NCBI RefSeq assembly: GCF_001187505.1
Contig: NZ_CP012150.1
Span: forward strand, 186,001 to 250,000
Length of the DNA: 64,000 bases
From: Mycolicibacterium goodii
Lineage (GTDB): Bacteria > Actinomycetota > Actinomycetes > Mycobacteriales > Mycobacteriaceae
Direction of reading: 5' to 3'
In this document: one piece after another, positions 34,955-43,006 of the stretch
Layout: each line of letters starts with the position of its first letter
Numbering within the stretch: the first letter of the stretch is position 1
Notes under the pieces: generated by a model
Databases searched by the model: none
Told to the model about the DNA's origin: nothing
Seen by the model: the letters and a program-made list of their open reading frames with translations, nothing else
Made by a program: the position numbers and the translations under genes

Positions 34955-36546
34955 GCGCGCAGACCCTCATCCCGTTGCCGGTGCTGATCCCCACCCTGGC
35001 GGCGGCGTCGACGCTCATCGCGGGTCGGCGTCCGCATCTGCAACGGGCCATCGCCCAGGTGGCGCTGACCGCGGTGGTCGCGGTGTGCGGGGTGCTGCTG
35101 TACCTGGCCGACCGCGACGGCACGCTGGTGCTGCACGTCGGCGGCTGGGGTCAGTCGGTGCCCGGGATGGGGCCGTTGGGCATCACGCTGGTGGTGGACC
35201 GACTGTCGGCGCTGATGCTGGTGGTGTCGTCGATCGTGCTGCTGGCGGTGGTCGGGTACGCCATCGGTCAGGGAATCCGCGACGGCGACGAACGCCAGCC
35301 CGTGTCGATCTTCATCCCGACGTATCTGGTGCTGTCGGCCGGCGTGTACACCGCGTTCCTCGCCGGTGACCTGTTCAACCTGTTCGTCGGGTTCGAGGTG
35401 CTGCTGGCCGCGAGCTTCGTGCTGCTGACCATCGGCGCGAGCGCCGACCGGGTCCGCGCCGGGATCTCCTACGTGCTGGTGTCGATGGTGTCGTCGATGA
35501 TCTTCCTGATCGGCATCGCGCTGGTGTACGCGTCGACGGGCACGTTGAACCTGGCCGAACTCGGTGTGCGTCTCACCGATCTGCCGCCGGGCACCCGGAC
35601 GTCGATCTTCGCGGTGCTGCTGGTGGCGTTCGGCATCAAGGCCGCGGTGTTCCCGCTGTCGGCGTGGTTGCCCGACTCCTACCCCACCGCGCCCGCACCG
35701 GTCACCGCGGTGTTCGCCGGGTTGCTGACGAAAGTCGGTGTGTACGCGATCATCCGCGCGCACTCGCTGCTGTTCCCCGACGGCGGTCTGGATTCCGTGC
35801 TGCTCGTCGCGGGCCTGTTGACGATGGTGATCGGCATCCTCGGCGCCATCGCGCAGAGCGACATCAAGCGTCTGCTGTCGTTCACGCTCGTCAGCCACAT
35901 CGGCTACATGGTGTTCGGCATCGCGTTGAGCAGCGAACTCGGCATGGCGGGCGCCATCTACTACGTCGCCCACCACATCGTGGTGCAGACGACGCTGTTT
36001 CTGGTGGTCGGTCTCATCGAACGGCAGGCGGGCGCGTCGACCCTGCAGCGGCTGGGCGGGCTGGCCGCCGCAAGCCCGGTGCTGGCGTTCGTGTGGGTGG
36101 TTCCCGCGCTCAATCTCGGTGGTATCCCGCCCTTCTCGGGCTTCATCGGCAAGATCGCCCTCATGGAGGCCGGAGCCGAGGACGGTTCGGCGCTGGCCTG
36201 GACGCTGGTGGCCGGCGGTGTGGTGACCAGCTTGTTGACGCTGTACGTCGTCGCGCGCGTGTGGACGAAGGCGTTCTGGCGCACGCGAGCCGACGCACCC
36301 GAGGGTCATCTGTCGCAGGCCGCGCCCGCCGTGCTGCTCGACGACGGCGAGGACATCGAGTTCGCCGATCGAGAAGGCGTGGGACGCATGCCCGTCGGCA
36401 TGCTGATACCCACCGGTGCGCTGATCGTGGTCGGCCTGGTGCTGACCGTCGCCGCGGGACCGATCTTCGCGTTCAGCGAGCGCGCGGCCGCTGAGGTCCT
36501 CGACCGCGGGCAGTACATCACCGCCGTGCTGGGAGAGCCACGATGA
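34951..36546 (+). CDS. mrpD: Mrp antiporter subunit D
   Basis: 531 residues from a GTG with about 14 membrane spans. It is the second NuoL/M/N-like subunit: FNLFVGFEVLLAASFVLL near 138-155 holds the conserved Glu, and IKAAVFPLSAWLPDSYPTAPAPVTAVFAGLLTKVG near 228-262 the conserved Lys and proline-rich half channel. IKRLLSFTLVSHIGYMVFG near 305-323 completes the antiporter signature. Coupled to mrpC by GTGA and to mrpE by ATGA. Confidence 0.95.
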   Translation: MSAQTLIPLPVLIPTLAAASTLIAGRRPHLQRAIAQVALTAVVAVCGVLLYLADRDGTLVLHVGGWGQSVPGMGPLGITLVVDRLSALMLVVSSIVLLAVVGYAIGQGIRDGDERQPVSIFIPTYLVLSAGVYTAFLAGDLFNLFVGFEVLLAASFVLLTIGASADRVRAGISYVLVSMVSSMIFLIGIALVYASTGTLNLAELGVRLTDLPPGTRTSIFAVLLVAFGIKAAVFPLSAWLPDSYPTAPAPVTAVFAGLLTKVGVYAIIRAHSLLFPDGGLDSVLLVAGLLTMVIGILGAIAQSDIKRLLSFTLVSHIGYMVFGIALSSELGMAGAIYYVAHHIVVQTTLFLVVGLIERQAGASTLQRLGGLAAASPVLAFVWVVPALNLGGIPPFSGFIGKIALMEAGAEDGSALAWTLVAGGVVTSLLTLYVVARVWTKAFWRTRADAPEGHLSQAAPAVLLDDGEDIEFADREGVGRMPVGMLIPTGALIVVGLVLTVAAGPIFAFSERAAAEVLDRGQYITAVLGEPR

Positions 36547-37082
36547 GACGACTGCTGCTGCGCGCCTGGGTGTTGTGTTTCCTCGTGCTGGTGTGGGTCC
36601 TGCTGTGGGGAGACCTTTCACCGGCCAACATCGTCGGTGGAACCGTCATCGCCGTCGCGATCACGGTGCTGCTGCCCCTGCCCGCGGTTCCGGTGGAAGG
36701 CAAGCTGCATCCGCTGTCGCTGCTGAAACTGCTGGTGTGGGTGGTCTACCACCTCTTCATGTCGTCGATCCAGGTGGCGTGGTTGGCAATTCGGCCCGGC
36801 CCGCCGCCGTTGACGGCGGTGCTGCGCGCGCACCTGGCGTTGAAGTCCGATCTGGTGCTCGCCCTCGCGGTCAACATCATGAACCTGACGCCGGGCACCA
36901 TCGTGCTGGAGATCGACCAGACCCGGCGGATGATCTACGTGCACGTGCTCGACGTCGGATCCGAGCGTGCCGTCAACCGGTTCTACACCCAGATCGATCA
37001 GCTGCAGCGGTTGCTCGTCGCCGCGCTGGAACGCGATGCCGACTGGCAGCCGTCAGCGGAGAAGGAGGTCGACGCCTCGTGA
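36543..37082 (+). CDS. mrpE: Mrp antiporter subunit E
   Basis: 179 residues. Two N-terminal membrane segments (about 5-22 and 28-45), a third near 55-75, then a soluble domain with the MnhE motif LALAVNIMNLTPGTIVLEID near 100-120 and IYVHVLDV. This subunit is needed for assembly and activity of the complex. Overlaps both neighbours by 4 bases. The final codons carry GAAGGAGG, the ribosome site for mrpF. Confidence 0.93.
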   Translation: MRRLLLRAWVLCFLVLVWVLLWGDLSPANIVGGTVIAVAITVLLPLPAVPVEGKLHPLSLLKLLVWVVYHLFMSSIQVAWLAIRPGPPPLTAVLRAHLALKSDLVLALAVNIMNLTPGTIVLEIDQTRRMIYVHVLDVGSERAVNRFYTQIDQLQRLLVAALERDADWQPSAEKEVDAS

Positions 37083-37369
37083 ACTGGGTTTGGGGTATCG
37101 CCGCGGTGATGCTGACCGCGGCCGCCGCGATCACGATGTTCCGGCTGCTGGCCGGTCCGAGCACGCTGGATCGTCTGGTCGCGCTGGACACCCTGGTGGC
37201 GGTGACGCTGTGTTCGATCGGCACGTGGGCCGCGTTCAGCCTCGACACCACGGTGACCTACAGCATGACCGCGCTGGCGTTGATCAGCTTCGTCGGCTCG
37301 GTCAGCGTCGCGCGCTTCCGCGTGCCCGACACCGATGAGCCGCTGCCACCGCGGCGGAGGAAACCATGA
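37079..37369 (+). CDS. mrpF: Mrp antiporter subunit F
   Basis: 96 residues from the GTG that overlaps the mrpE stop; GAAGGAGG at 37061-37068 fixes this start. Three helices, with the MnhF motif MFRLLAGPSTLDRLVALDTL near 20-39 and TYSMTALALISFVGSVSVARF near 60-80. Subunit F of the hetero-oligomeric Na+/H+ antiporter. Its stop overlaps the mrpG ATG. Confidence 0.93.
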   Translation: MNWVWGIAAVMLTAAAAITMFRLLAGPSTLDRLVALDTLVAVTLCSIGTWAAFSLDTTVTYSMTALALISFVGSVSVARFRVPDTDEPLPPRRRKP

Positions 37370-37719
37370 ACGTTCCCGACATCCTCGCCGCGGTGCTCGT
37401 CCTCGGCGGCTCGACGCTGGCGCTGACCGCGGCGATCGGCATCGTCCGCTTCCCCGACACGCTGTCGCGCATGCACGCCGCCACCAAACCCCAGGTGCTG
37501 GGCCTGCTGCTGGTGATCGCGGGTGCGGTGATCCGGTTGCGCGGCAACGCAGACGTCGGCATGCTGCTGCTCGCCGGGGTGTTCACGATCATCACCGCGC
37601 CGGTGATCGCCAACCGTGTCGGGCAGCTGGCCTACCGCGAGCAGAACATCCGCGACGACCTGCTGACCCGCGACGAGATGGCCGAGCTCGGGGAGTCCGA
37701 CCCGCATCGGCGTCACTGA
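37366..37719 (+). CDS. mrpG: Mrp antiporter subunit G
   Basis: 117 residues, three membrane helices. The MnhG/PhaG motif IGIVRFPDTLSRMHAATKPQVLG lies near 24-46. Last gene of the fully overlapping A-C-D-E-F-G operon, so all subunits can be made in coupled ratio. The 174 bases after it separate it from the AT-richer ESX cassette; I see no terminator I would defend there. Confidence 0.93.
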   Translation: MNVPDILAAVLVLGGSTLALTAAIGIVRFPDTLSRMHAATKPQVLGLLLVIAGAVIRLRGNADVGMLLLAGVFTIITAPVIANRVGQLAYREQNIRDDLLTRDEMAELGESDPHRRH

Positions 37720-37893
37720 CGCCCGTGACGTGAACTGCACCCGTCGACAGACGTTCACTCAGCGTCCCAAGCCTGCCGACGAATAAGTAGGGGATGCGCT
37801 GTTCGGATTGGCGGTACGACGCGAAATTGGCGTCTTAACCCGTCGCCGAAGTGAGTTACCGTCAATATCTGATCCATTGACAAAAGGACGAGG

Positions 37894-38178
37894 ATGCTTG
37901 TTGATTCCGACACTCTCCGCGCGTTCGCTGATCAGGTGCAGATCGCGTCGACTGCGATCAACTAATCGGCAGTCGGGCACAGCGTGTCCACTGCCGCCGA
38001 TGGGCTGGAAGGGTCGACGACCCAGTGGGCCGCACGACAGGTAGGCAATCATGTCACGTCGATGGCAGACACTATTGCTAAGTCCGTCTCAAAAATGGGC
38101 GTTTCCGTTCGCGGTGCGGGCGACAAGTACGAAGTCGAGGACTCCGCTTTGGCCCGCTCATTCGACGGGATTTTCTGA
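37894..38178 (+). pseudogene. EspC-like (DUF2580) gene with in-frame stop
   Basis: One frame from ATG 37894 (behind AGGACGAGG) to TGA 38178 would encode 94 residues with the EspC plan: LVDSDTLRAFADQVQIAS opening, STAADGLEG turn, then helices ending GDKYEVEDSALARSF, with Tyr79 and Asp83 forming a YxxxD secretion signal. A TAA at 37963-37965 interrupts codon 24. Everything after it is conserved-looking, so the lesion is recent, a sequencing error, or bypassed by restart at GTG 37984. It precedes the large WxG protein gene by three bases and is probably its secretion partner. Confidence 0.7.
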
Positions 38179-38181
38179 GTC

Positions 38182-39537
38182 GTGTTACCTTCCCGTTCTC
38201 GTCTGGAGCGCTGGGCTCCTGACTCTTTGACGACGGCATCGGGCTCCATCCGAACTCGCGGCAACGCTGTTGACGCTGCTGTCGACCAACTGAACTACCG
38301 AATTAAATCGCTGCCAGATACTCGGGATTGGTCGGGACAAGCGCACGACGCTGCAGCCGAGATGTTCGATCGAGCAAACGATCAGACAACACGATTCGCG
38401 GATTACACTTCTGCGATCGCTTCCGCAGTTGCCGATGGAGCCAGTTCGATCGGACAGACGCGAAAAGCGCTTCTGGACAAGGCCGACGAGATTGACCGTG
38501 GCGAATTACAGGATTCCGACTCATGGGTCGTACTGATCAAGCCGGTACCCATGTCGGCCGAGAAAGTCAACGCACTGATGGAGCAGGCGGCGGCCGAGCA
38601 AGCCACAATCAACCAGTTGCTACTCGCAGTCGGCGAAGCAGACGACGAAACAGCTCATAAGATCACTTCGGCAGCGCAAGGCTTCGGGTTCGTAGCACCT
38701 CCGACCGGGGGTCTCCCCGGAATGATGATCCCTGGCGCCCAGGAGCCGGGTGACCAAGTGCCGAATCCCTCAAGTCCGCTCGGCTTGTTCCAACAGAGCG
38801 TAATACGCGGCGAAGACATGTCGACGAGCGTCAGAGAGACGATCGATGAAGTCGTTAATGATGACGAGCCTCGAAGAACGATCATCATGCAGGACGGCAG
38901 TAAGCACGTCATTTGGAAGTACGGTATCAACACCGTTAATGACACGCACTATGCGCCCGACGGCAGCATGATTTCGAGTACCAGCTCGTGGACGAACATC
39001 CTTGACGGCGTTAGTCACACAGATATCCGGTGGGCCGATGGCACGGTATTCAATGCCAGTTCGACGCCAGACGGTGTGTACACCGCAGCATTCACGCTTC
39101 CCGACGGCAGCCACCCTGTACTGCCACCCAACAACCCGATCTTCAGTGGCGTGGTGCCGCAAACAGTGGGCGGCGCGCTGACCGGATTGGAGGCACACAC
39201 AGGCCGCGGCGGCAAGCTGCCAATGGTGTCGTTGGAAGCCGCCGAGAACATCGGCAAAAACGCGAAGTGGGGCGGACCAGCTTTAGGCCTCATGACAACG
39301 GCTTATAGCGTCTTATCGGCCCCGACACCGCACGATATGTGCGTGGAGGGAGTCGCAGGGACCTTCGGGATTGTCGGCGATGTTGGCGGGGGGTACTTCG
39401 GCGCAGGCGTCGGCACACTGGCACCTCCTGGGGCGCAGGTCATCACCGTGCCTCTTATGGCGGTGGGTGGCGCATACTACGGATCGCAATGGATGTCCGC
39501 GCTCGGACGGAAAGTTGGTGAAGCGTTTTGCCCGTGA
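38182..39537 (+). CDS. WxG-type ESX effector candidate with glycine-zipper C-terminus
   Basis: 451 residues from a GTG three bases after the EspC-like gene. The N-terminal 170 residues are helical, with a WxG turn at Trp50-Gly52 (DWSGQAHDAAAEMFDRA), as in large ESX substrates. The middle (about 230-320) is strand-rich with repeated WADG/PDG turns (MQDGSKHVIWKYG, RWADGTVFNASSTPDG). The last 100 residues are hydrophobic and glycine-spaced (GTFGIVGDVGGGYFGAG near 393-409). That layout resembles LXG pore-forming toxins such as TelE. No enzyme motif is seen. A secreted membrane-active toxin is inferred. Its stop overlaps the next gene's start. Confidence 0.65.
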   Translation: MLPSRSRLERWAPDSLTTASGSIRTRGNAVDAAVDQLNYRIKSLPDTRDWSGQAHDAAAEMFDRANDQTTRFADYTSAIASAVADGASSIGQTRKALLDKADEIDRGELQDSDSWVVLIKPVPMSAEKVNALMEQAAAEQATINQLLLAVGEADDETAHKITSAAQGFGFVAPPTGGLPGMMIPGAQEPGDQVPNPSSPLGLFQQSVIRGEDMSTSVRETIDEVVNDDEPRRTIIMQDGSKHVIWKYGINTVNDTHYAPDGSMISSTSSWTNILDGVSHTDIRWADGTVFNASSTPDGVYTAAFTLPDGSHPVLPPNNPIFSGVVPQTVGGALTGLEAHTGRGGKLPMVSLEAAENIGKNAKWGGPALGLMTTAYSVLSAPTPHDMCVEGVAGTFGIVGDVGGGYFGAGVGTLAPPGAQVITVPLMAVGGAYYGSQWMSALGRKVGEAFCP

Positions 39538-40301
39538 CCGAACTTCCGCAACCTGCACAATGGCGCGACAGGGATTTCGTTGCTGCCGCCGGAATCGCAC
39601 TATTCGGCGCCTCAGCCGCCGTGGCTGCACTCTGGACTTTTCAGCGGTTCGAACGCGGCGACCACCTGACTGCCGCAATCACGGCCGGCGGAACCATTTT
39701 CGCTGCGTGCTGTGCTTTGTTGGCTGTCCGCGGACGTTTCATGCGCACGCCGTTACGCGCCAAGGTGGATAGATCGGGAACAAAATTTCTGCCGGATGCT
39801 GTAGGCGTGATCTTGGTCATCACCCTTTGCGTCGCCGCAATTCCCAGCGGCCTGCTCTTCGTTGTCTTCGCGCCACAGCACCGAGTCGACCTGCCGATCA
39901 GCGATGGAGAACGAGTCTTCGAACCGATTCTCGTCGGCGCACTCGTGTTCTTTGCAGCGGTAGGTCTCATCGCGATAGTTCGTCGTCGCGGCACGGGCCA
40001 CCTTCTCTTGACGCCTGACGGGTTCGAGCTCGTGGACGTCCTCTTCACTCAGCGGGGTTCTTGGCAAGATGTCGAGGACGTCTCGGACGTTGCAGCCGAC
40101 AAGCAAGTGCGTCATCCAATCGTTCTGGTCATGAAGGATGGCAAGCCCATTGTCGTCAAGAACGCGGACGGCTACGCACCAAACGGGGCAGCCTTGTACT
40201 GGTTGATCAGGTACTACTGGCGTCATCCGGAGAACCGTGCAGAACTCGCCGACGGCCGTGCCGTCAAGCGACTCTGTGACGAGGAGCTCGTCGCGGAGTA
40301 G
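39534..40301 (+). CDS. Four-helix membrane protein, candidate immunity protein
   Basis: 255 residues from a GTG overlapping the effector stop in GTGA, which I prefer to the TTG two codons earlier. Hydrophobic segments at about 17-38, 46-68, 86-110 and 130-150 precede a soluble domain. That domain shares a series of motifs with the protein at 21155-21892 (LTPDGFELVD, SWQDVEDV, ELADGRAVKRL). Tight coupling to a putative pore-forming effector and membrane location fit an immunity protein, as for TipE with TelE. An accessory secretion role is the alternative, because the paralogue stands beside espACD-like genes. Confidence 0.65.
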   Translation: MTELPQPAQWRDRDFVAAAGIALFGASAAVAALWTFQRFERGDHLTAAITAGGTIFAACCALLAVRGRFMRTPLRAKVDRSGTKFLPDAVGVILVITLCVAAIPSGLLFVVFAPQHRVDLPISDGERVFEPILVGALVFFAAVGLIAIVRRRGTGHLLLTPDGFELVDVLFTQRGSWQDVEDVSDVAADKQVRHPIVLVMKDGKPIVVKNADGYAPNGAALYWLIRYYWRHPENRAELADGRAVKRLCDEELVAE

Positions 40302-40310
40302 AGACGTCCG

Positions 40311-40366
40311 CGAGCGTGAAACCCCTGCGAATAAATCGCCAAAAAATCGCAGAGATTTCACGCTCG
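40311..40366. terminator. Stem-loop between the ESX cassette and the LON-domain gene
   Basis: Arms 40311-40330 and 40347-40366 pair at about 18 of 20 positions around a 16-base AT-rich loop. It lies between convergent genes and is followed by AT-rich sequence. Probable bidirectional terminator. Confidence 0.6.
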
Positions 40367-40403
40367 GAATAGTTAACGCCGCGAACGATCGATCTATTCG
40401 ACG

Positions 40404-41030
40404 CTATTCGGAGATCTGGAACTCGACCATCGCGGTGACGGTGTCGACGGCTTCGCTCAGGGCCGCCAACCGCGCGGCCTCGGTGGGCGCGGACAGCACC
40501 GAGTAGCGGTCGGCCTGCCCCATCGGCACCCGCGCCGCCAGCGCGTACAGGCGGTTCTCCGGATCCAGCCCCGCGGCGGCGACGATCTCCCGGCTCGGAA
40601 CCGGCTTGCCGCTGGCCTCCCCGATCAGGTCGAACAGCGCGACGATGCGTTCCTCCAGCGCGCTCACCCGGGCCTCGTCGACGGGTTCGCCGGGCTCGTC
40701 GGGCCACGGCTCGACCTCGGCACGCGGGTAGGGCGCGTCGTCGAGCCACTGCCGCACCCGGATGCGCTCGCCGAGCACACACATCAGCCGGTACCGGTCG
40801 GCGCCGAAGTTCTGGCAGTCGATGATGCGGGCCAGCGCCCCGACATCGCACCGTTGGTCCCCGCCGCCCACTTCGCGGCCCGCCGCGATGAGCACCACCC
40901 CGAATGCCGGCTCCGGCATGGCCATGCAGTCGCTGACCAGTGCGAGATACCGGGGTTCGAAGATCCGCAGCGGGAGTTCCTCGCCCGGCAGCATCGCCAC
41001 TTCGAGCGGGAACATCGGGGTGACGGTCAT
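40404..41030 (-). CDS. LON N-terminal-domain protein (Rv0434 homologue)
   Basis: 208 residues from the ATG at 41030; ten extra in-frame codons upstream look non-native. It is a stand-alone LON substrate-binding domain: FPLEVAMLPGEELPLRIFEPRYLALV at about 7-32, then FGVVLI and the late VPMGQADRYSVLSAP. There is no ATPase or protease domain, as in Rv0434. Such proteins may bind substrates or regulate other proteins; function unproven. In H37Rv, as I recall it, Rv0434 lies beside the ATPase Rv0435c, whereas here about 19 kb separates the two. Confidence 0.88.
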   Translation of the reverse strand: MTVTPMFPLEVAMLPGEELPLRIFEPRYLALVSDCMAMPEPAFGVVLIAAGREVGGGDQRCDVGALARIIDCQNFGADRYRLMCVLGERIRVRQWLDDAPYPRAEVEPWPDEPGEPVDEARVSALEERIVALFDLIGEASGKPVPSREIVAAAGLDPENRLYALAARVPMGQADRYSVLSAPTEAARLAALSEAVDTVTAMVEFQISE

Positions 41031-41072
41031 GCGGCCAGGATGGTCCCTGCCCGGCGACAAATCAATGCGTCC

Positions 41073-42704
41073 CTACCGCCGAAACACCGATTCGCCGCCC
41101 AGGAACACCTCGTCGACGCGGATGTCGGTCAATTCCTCGACCGGCGTGCTCAGCGGATCGCGGTCCAACACGATCACATCGGCGAGCTTGCCCGGTTCGA
41201 GCGTGCCGCGGGTGTGCTCCTCACCGATCGCGTAGGCCCCACCGTGGGTGTGCATGCGCAGCGCCTCGTAGACGGTGACGCCCTGATCGGCGTTGAGCGG
41301 CCGCTGGTGGAAGGTACGCCGGGCCACGGCACTCGCGATGCTCAGGAACGGATTGGTCTGCCCGATCTCCGAGCCCACCCACACATCGGAGCTGCCCGAG
41401 ATGGCCCACCCGTCGTCGAGCATGCGCCGCAGCGGGAACTGTCGGTCGCGGGAGTACTCGCCGACATACGACGGCAGGAACTCGGCGAAGTTGTAGATGA
41501 ACACCGGCTGCGGCACGGGCACGATGTCTGCGTTCTCCCACGCCCCGGCTAGCTTCGGGTAGTCCGGCACGAAGTTGCCTGCGTGTTCGATGCGGATGCG
41601 CGGGCCGTGCGGCGCACGCACCACCGACGCGAGCGCCTCACACACCTCCAATTGGGCCCGGTCACCGTTGGCGTGCACCGCGAGCTGCAGCCCGGCCGCC
41701 TGTGTGCGCGTGGCGAGTTCGACGATCTGCTCGGTGGACAGCGCCACCTCACCGCAGTTGTGCCCGCCGTCATGCGCATACGGTTGGGTCAGCGCCGCGC
41801 GGGCCGCCGAATAGCCGCCGTCGGCAAAGGCTTTCACGCCGGCGATCCGCAGCATCTGCGCATCACTGCGCAGCGACGCCCACGCGGTGTGGTCACACGC
41901 CTGTTCCAGGGTGACGGTGCCCGGTGTCCACAGGTACAGGTGGATGCGCGCGGACATCCGCCCGCCGGCGATCGCGTCGTCGAAGGTCCGCAGGCCTTCG
42001 TCGAGCGTCTCGGAGATCTCGCCGATCGTGGTGACGCCACGCGCGGTGAACAGGTCCCGGATACCGGTTTCCACCGCTTCCCGCGCCTGCTGCGGCGACA
42101 GCGTGGGGAACGGCAGCAGCTTGTCCATCTCGGTGACGATGCCGGTGAGACGGCCGGATTCGTCACGCTGCACCGAGGGCTTGCCAGTGACGCTGTAGTC
42201 CACGGCCCGGTAGGAATCGTCGATCCCGGCGAGTTCGAGCGCCTTGCTGTTGAGGATGCTCAGATGTCCGCCGGCGCGGATCGCGACGGCGAGATCGGTG
42301 CTGACGGTGTCGAGTTCGTCGCGCGTGGGGAACCTGCCGTCGGCCAGCTTCTGGTCGAAGAACAGGTTGCCCTGCGCCACCAGCCAGCCGTCGCGCGCGT
42401 CGCCGAGGTGTGCCCGCAGCGTGTCGAGAACCTCTGCGACAGAACCACATCCGGGTGCCCGCACGTCGACCATCGCGTAGTCGGCCTTGGCGGCCACCTC
42501 GGCGTGTGCGTGCGGGTCGACGAATCCGGGCATCAGGGTGCGGGCCCCGAGGTCGACGACGCGCACGTCGGTCACCGAGTCCAGTTCGGCACCGCGCAGC
42601 ACGGCCTCGATCAGGCCGTCGCGGATGAGTACCCCTGCGAGACCGTCGGATTCGTCTCCGGTCAGGGTCAGGACGTGTTCGCTGCGCAGCAGTGTCCTGG
42701 CCAT
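41073..42704 (-). CDS. Amidohydrolase family 3 (YtcJ/NfdA-like) metal-dependent hydrolase
   Basis: 543 residues. The metal-binding start motif is GFVDPHAHAEV near 60-70, with later HANGD (near 348), IRIEHAGNF (near 375) and SGSSDVWVG (near 435) supplying the other ligands. The C-terminal PGKLADVIVLDRDPL is the small sandwich domain. Relatives include N-substituted formamide deformylase; others have unknown amide substrates. Last gene of an operon with a monooxygenase, NCS1 permease and EthD protein, so it probably hydrolyses an amide intermediate. TGATG overlap with the EthD gene. Confidence 0.85.
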   Translation of the reverse strand: MARTLLRSEHVLTLTGDESDGLAGVLIRDGLIEAVLRGAELDSVTDVRVVDLGARTLMPGFVDPHAHAEVAAKADYAMVDVRAPGCGSVAEVLDTLRAHLGDARDGWLVAQGNLFFDQKLADGRFPTRDELDTVSTDLAVAIRAGGHLSILNSKALELAGIDDSYRAVDYSVTGKPSVQRDESGRLTGIVTEMDKLLPFPTLSPQQAREAVETGIRDLFTARGVTTIGEISETLDEGLRTFDDAIAGGRMSARIHLYLWTPGTVTLEQACDHTAWASLRSDAQMLRIAGVKAFADGGYSAARAALTQPYAHDGGHNCGEVALSTEQIVELATRTQAAGLQLAVHANGDRAQLEVCEALASVVRAPHGPRIRIEHAGNFVPDYPKLAGAWENADIVPVPQPVFIYNFAEFLPSYVGEYSRDRQFPLRRMLDDGWAISGSSDVWVGSEIGQTNPFLSIASAVARRTFHQRPLNADQGVTVYEALRMHTHGGAYAIGEEHTRGTLEPGKLADVIVLDRDPLSTPVEELTDIRVDEVFLGGESVFRR

Positions 42705-43003
42705 CAGTTCGCCCGTGCGACGTTCAGCAGCGTCACCCCGGCCTCTGCGAAATTCGCGAGGTCGGCCACCGAGGCCTTGCCCGCGTCGGATGCCATCGAC
42801 TCGGCGCAGTCGGCGGCCGAGGCGTAGCTGAGCCGAGCCATCAGGTAGTAGCCGGAATCGTGGTTGTCGCGGTCGACGTGGCCGTAGGTGAACTCCTGCA
42901 GCAGCGGCAGTTTGTGCACCAACGGCACGTGGACGTCGCGGTAGTGGGCGTCGAACGCCTCGGGGTCGCTCGGGTGGTTGTACAGGACGATGACGTCGTG
43001 CAT
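42704..43003 (-). CDS. EthD-family protein
   Basis: 99 residues, a single ferredoxin-like dimeric alpha-beta barrel: YNHPSDPEAFDAHYRDVHVPLVHKLPLLQEFTYG is the EthD signature. Members accompany oxygenases in degradation clusters, and some are isomerases or decyclases. Here it lies three bases after the NCS1 permease gene and overlaps the amidohydrolase start. Substrate unknown. Confidence 0.82.
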   Translation of the reverse strand: MHDVIVLYNHPSDPEAFDAHYRDVHVPLVHKLPLLQEFTYGHVDRDNHDSGYYLMARLSYASAADCAESMASDAGKASVADLANFAEAGVTLLNVARAN

Positions 43004-43006
43004 CGA

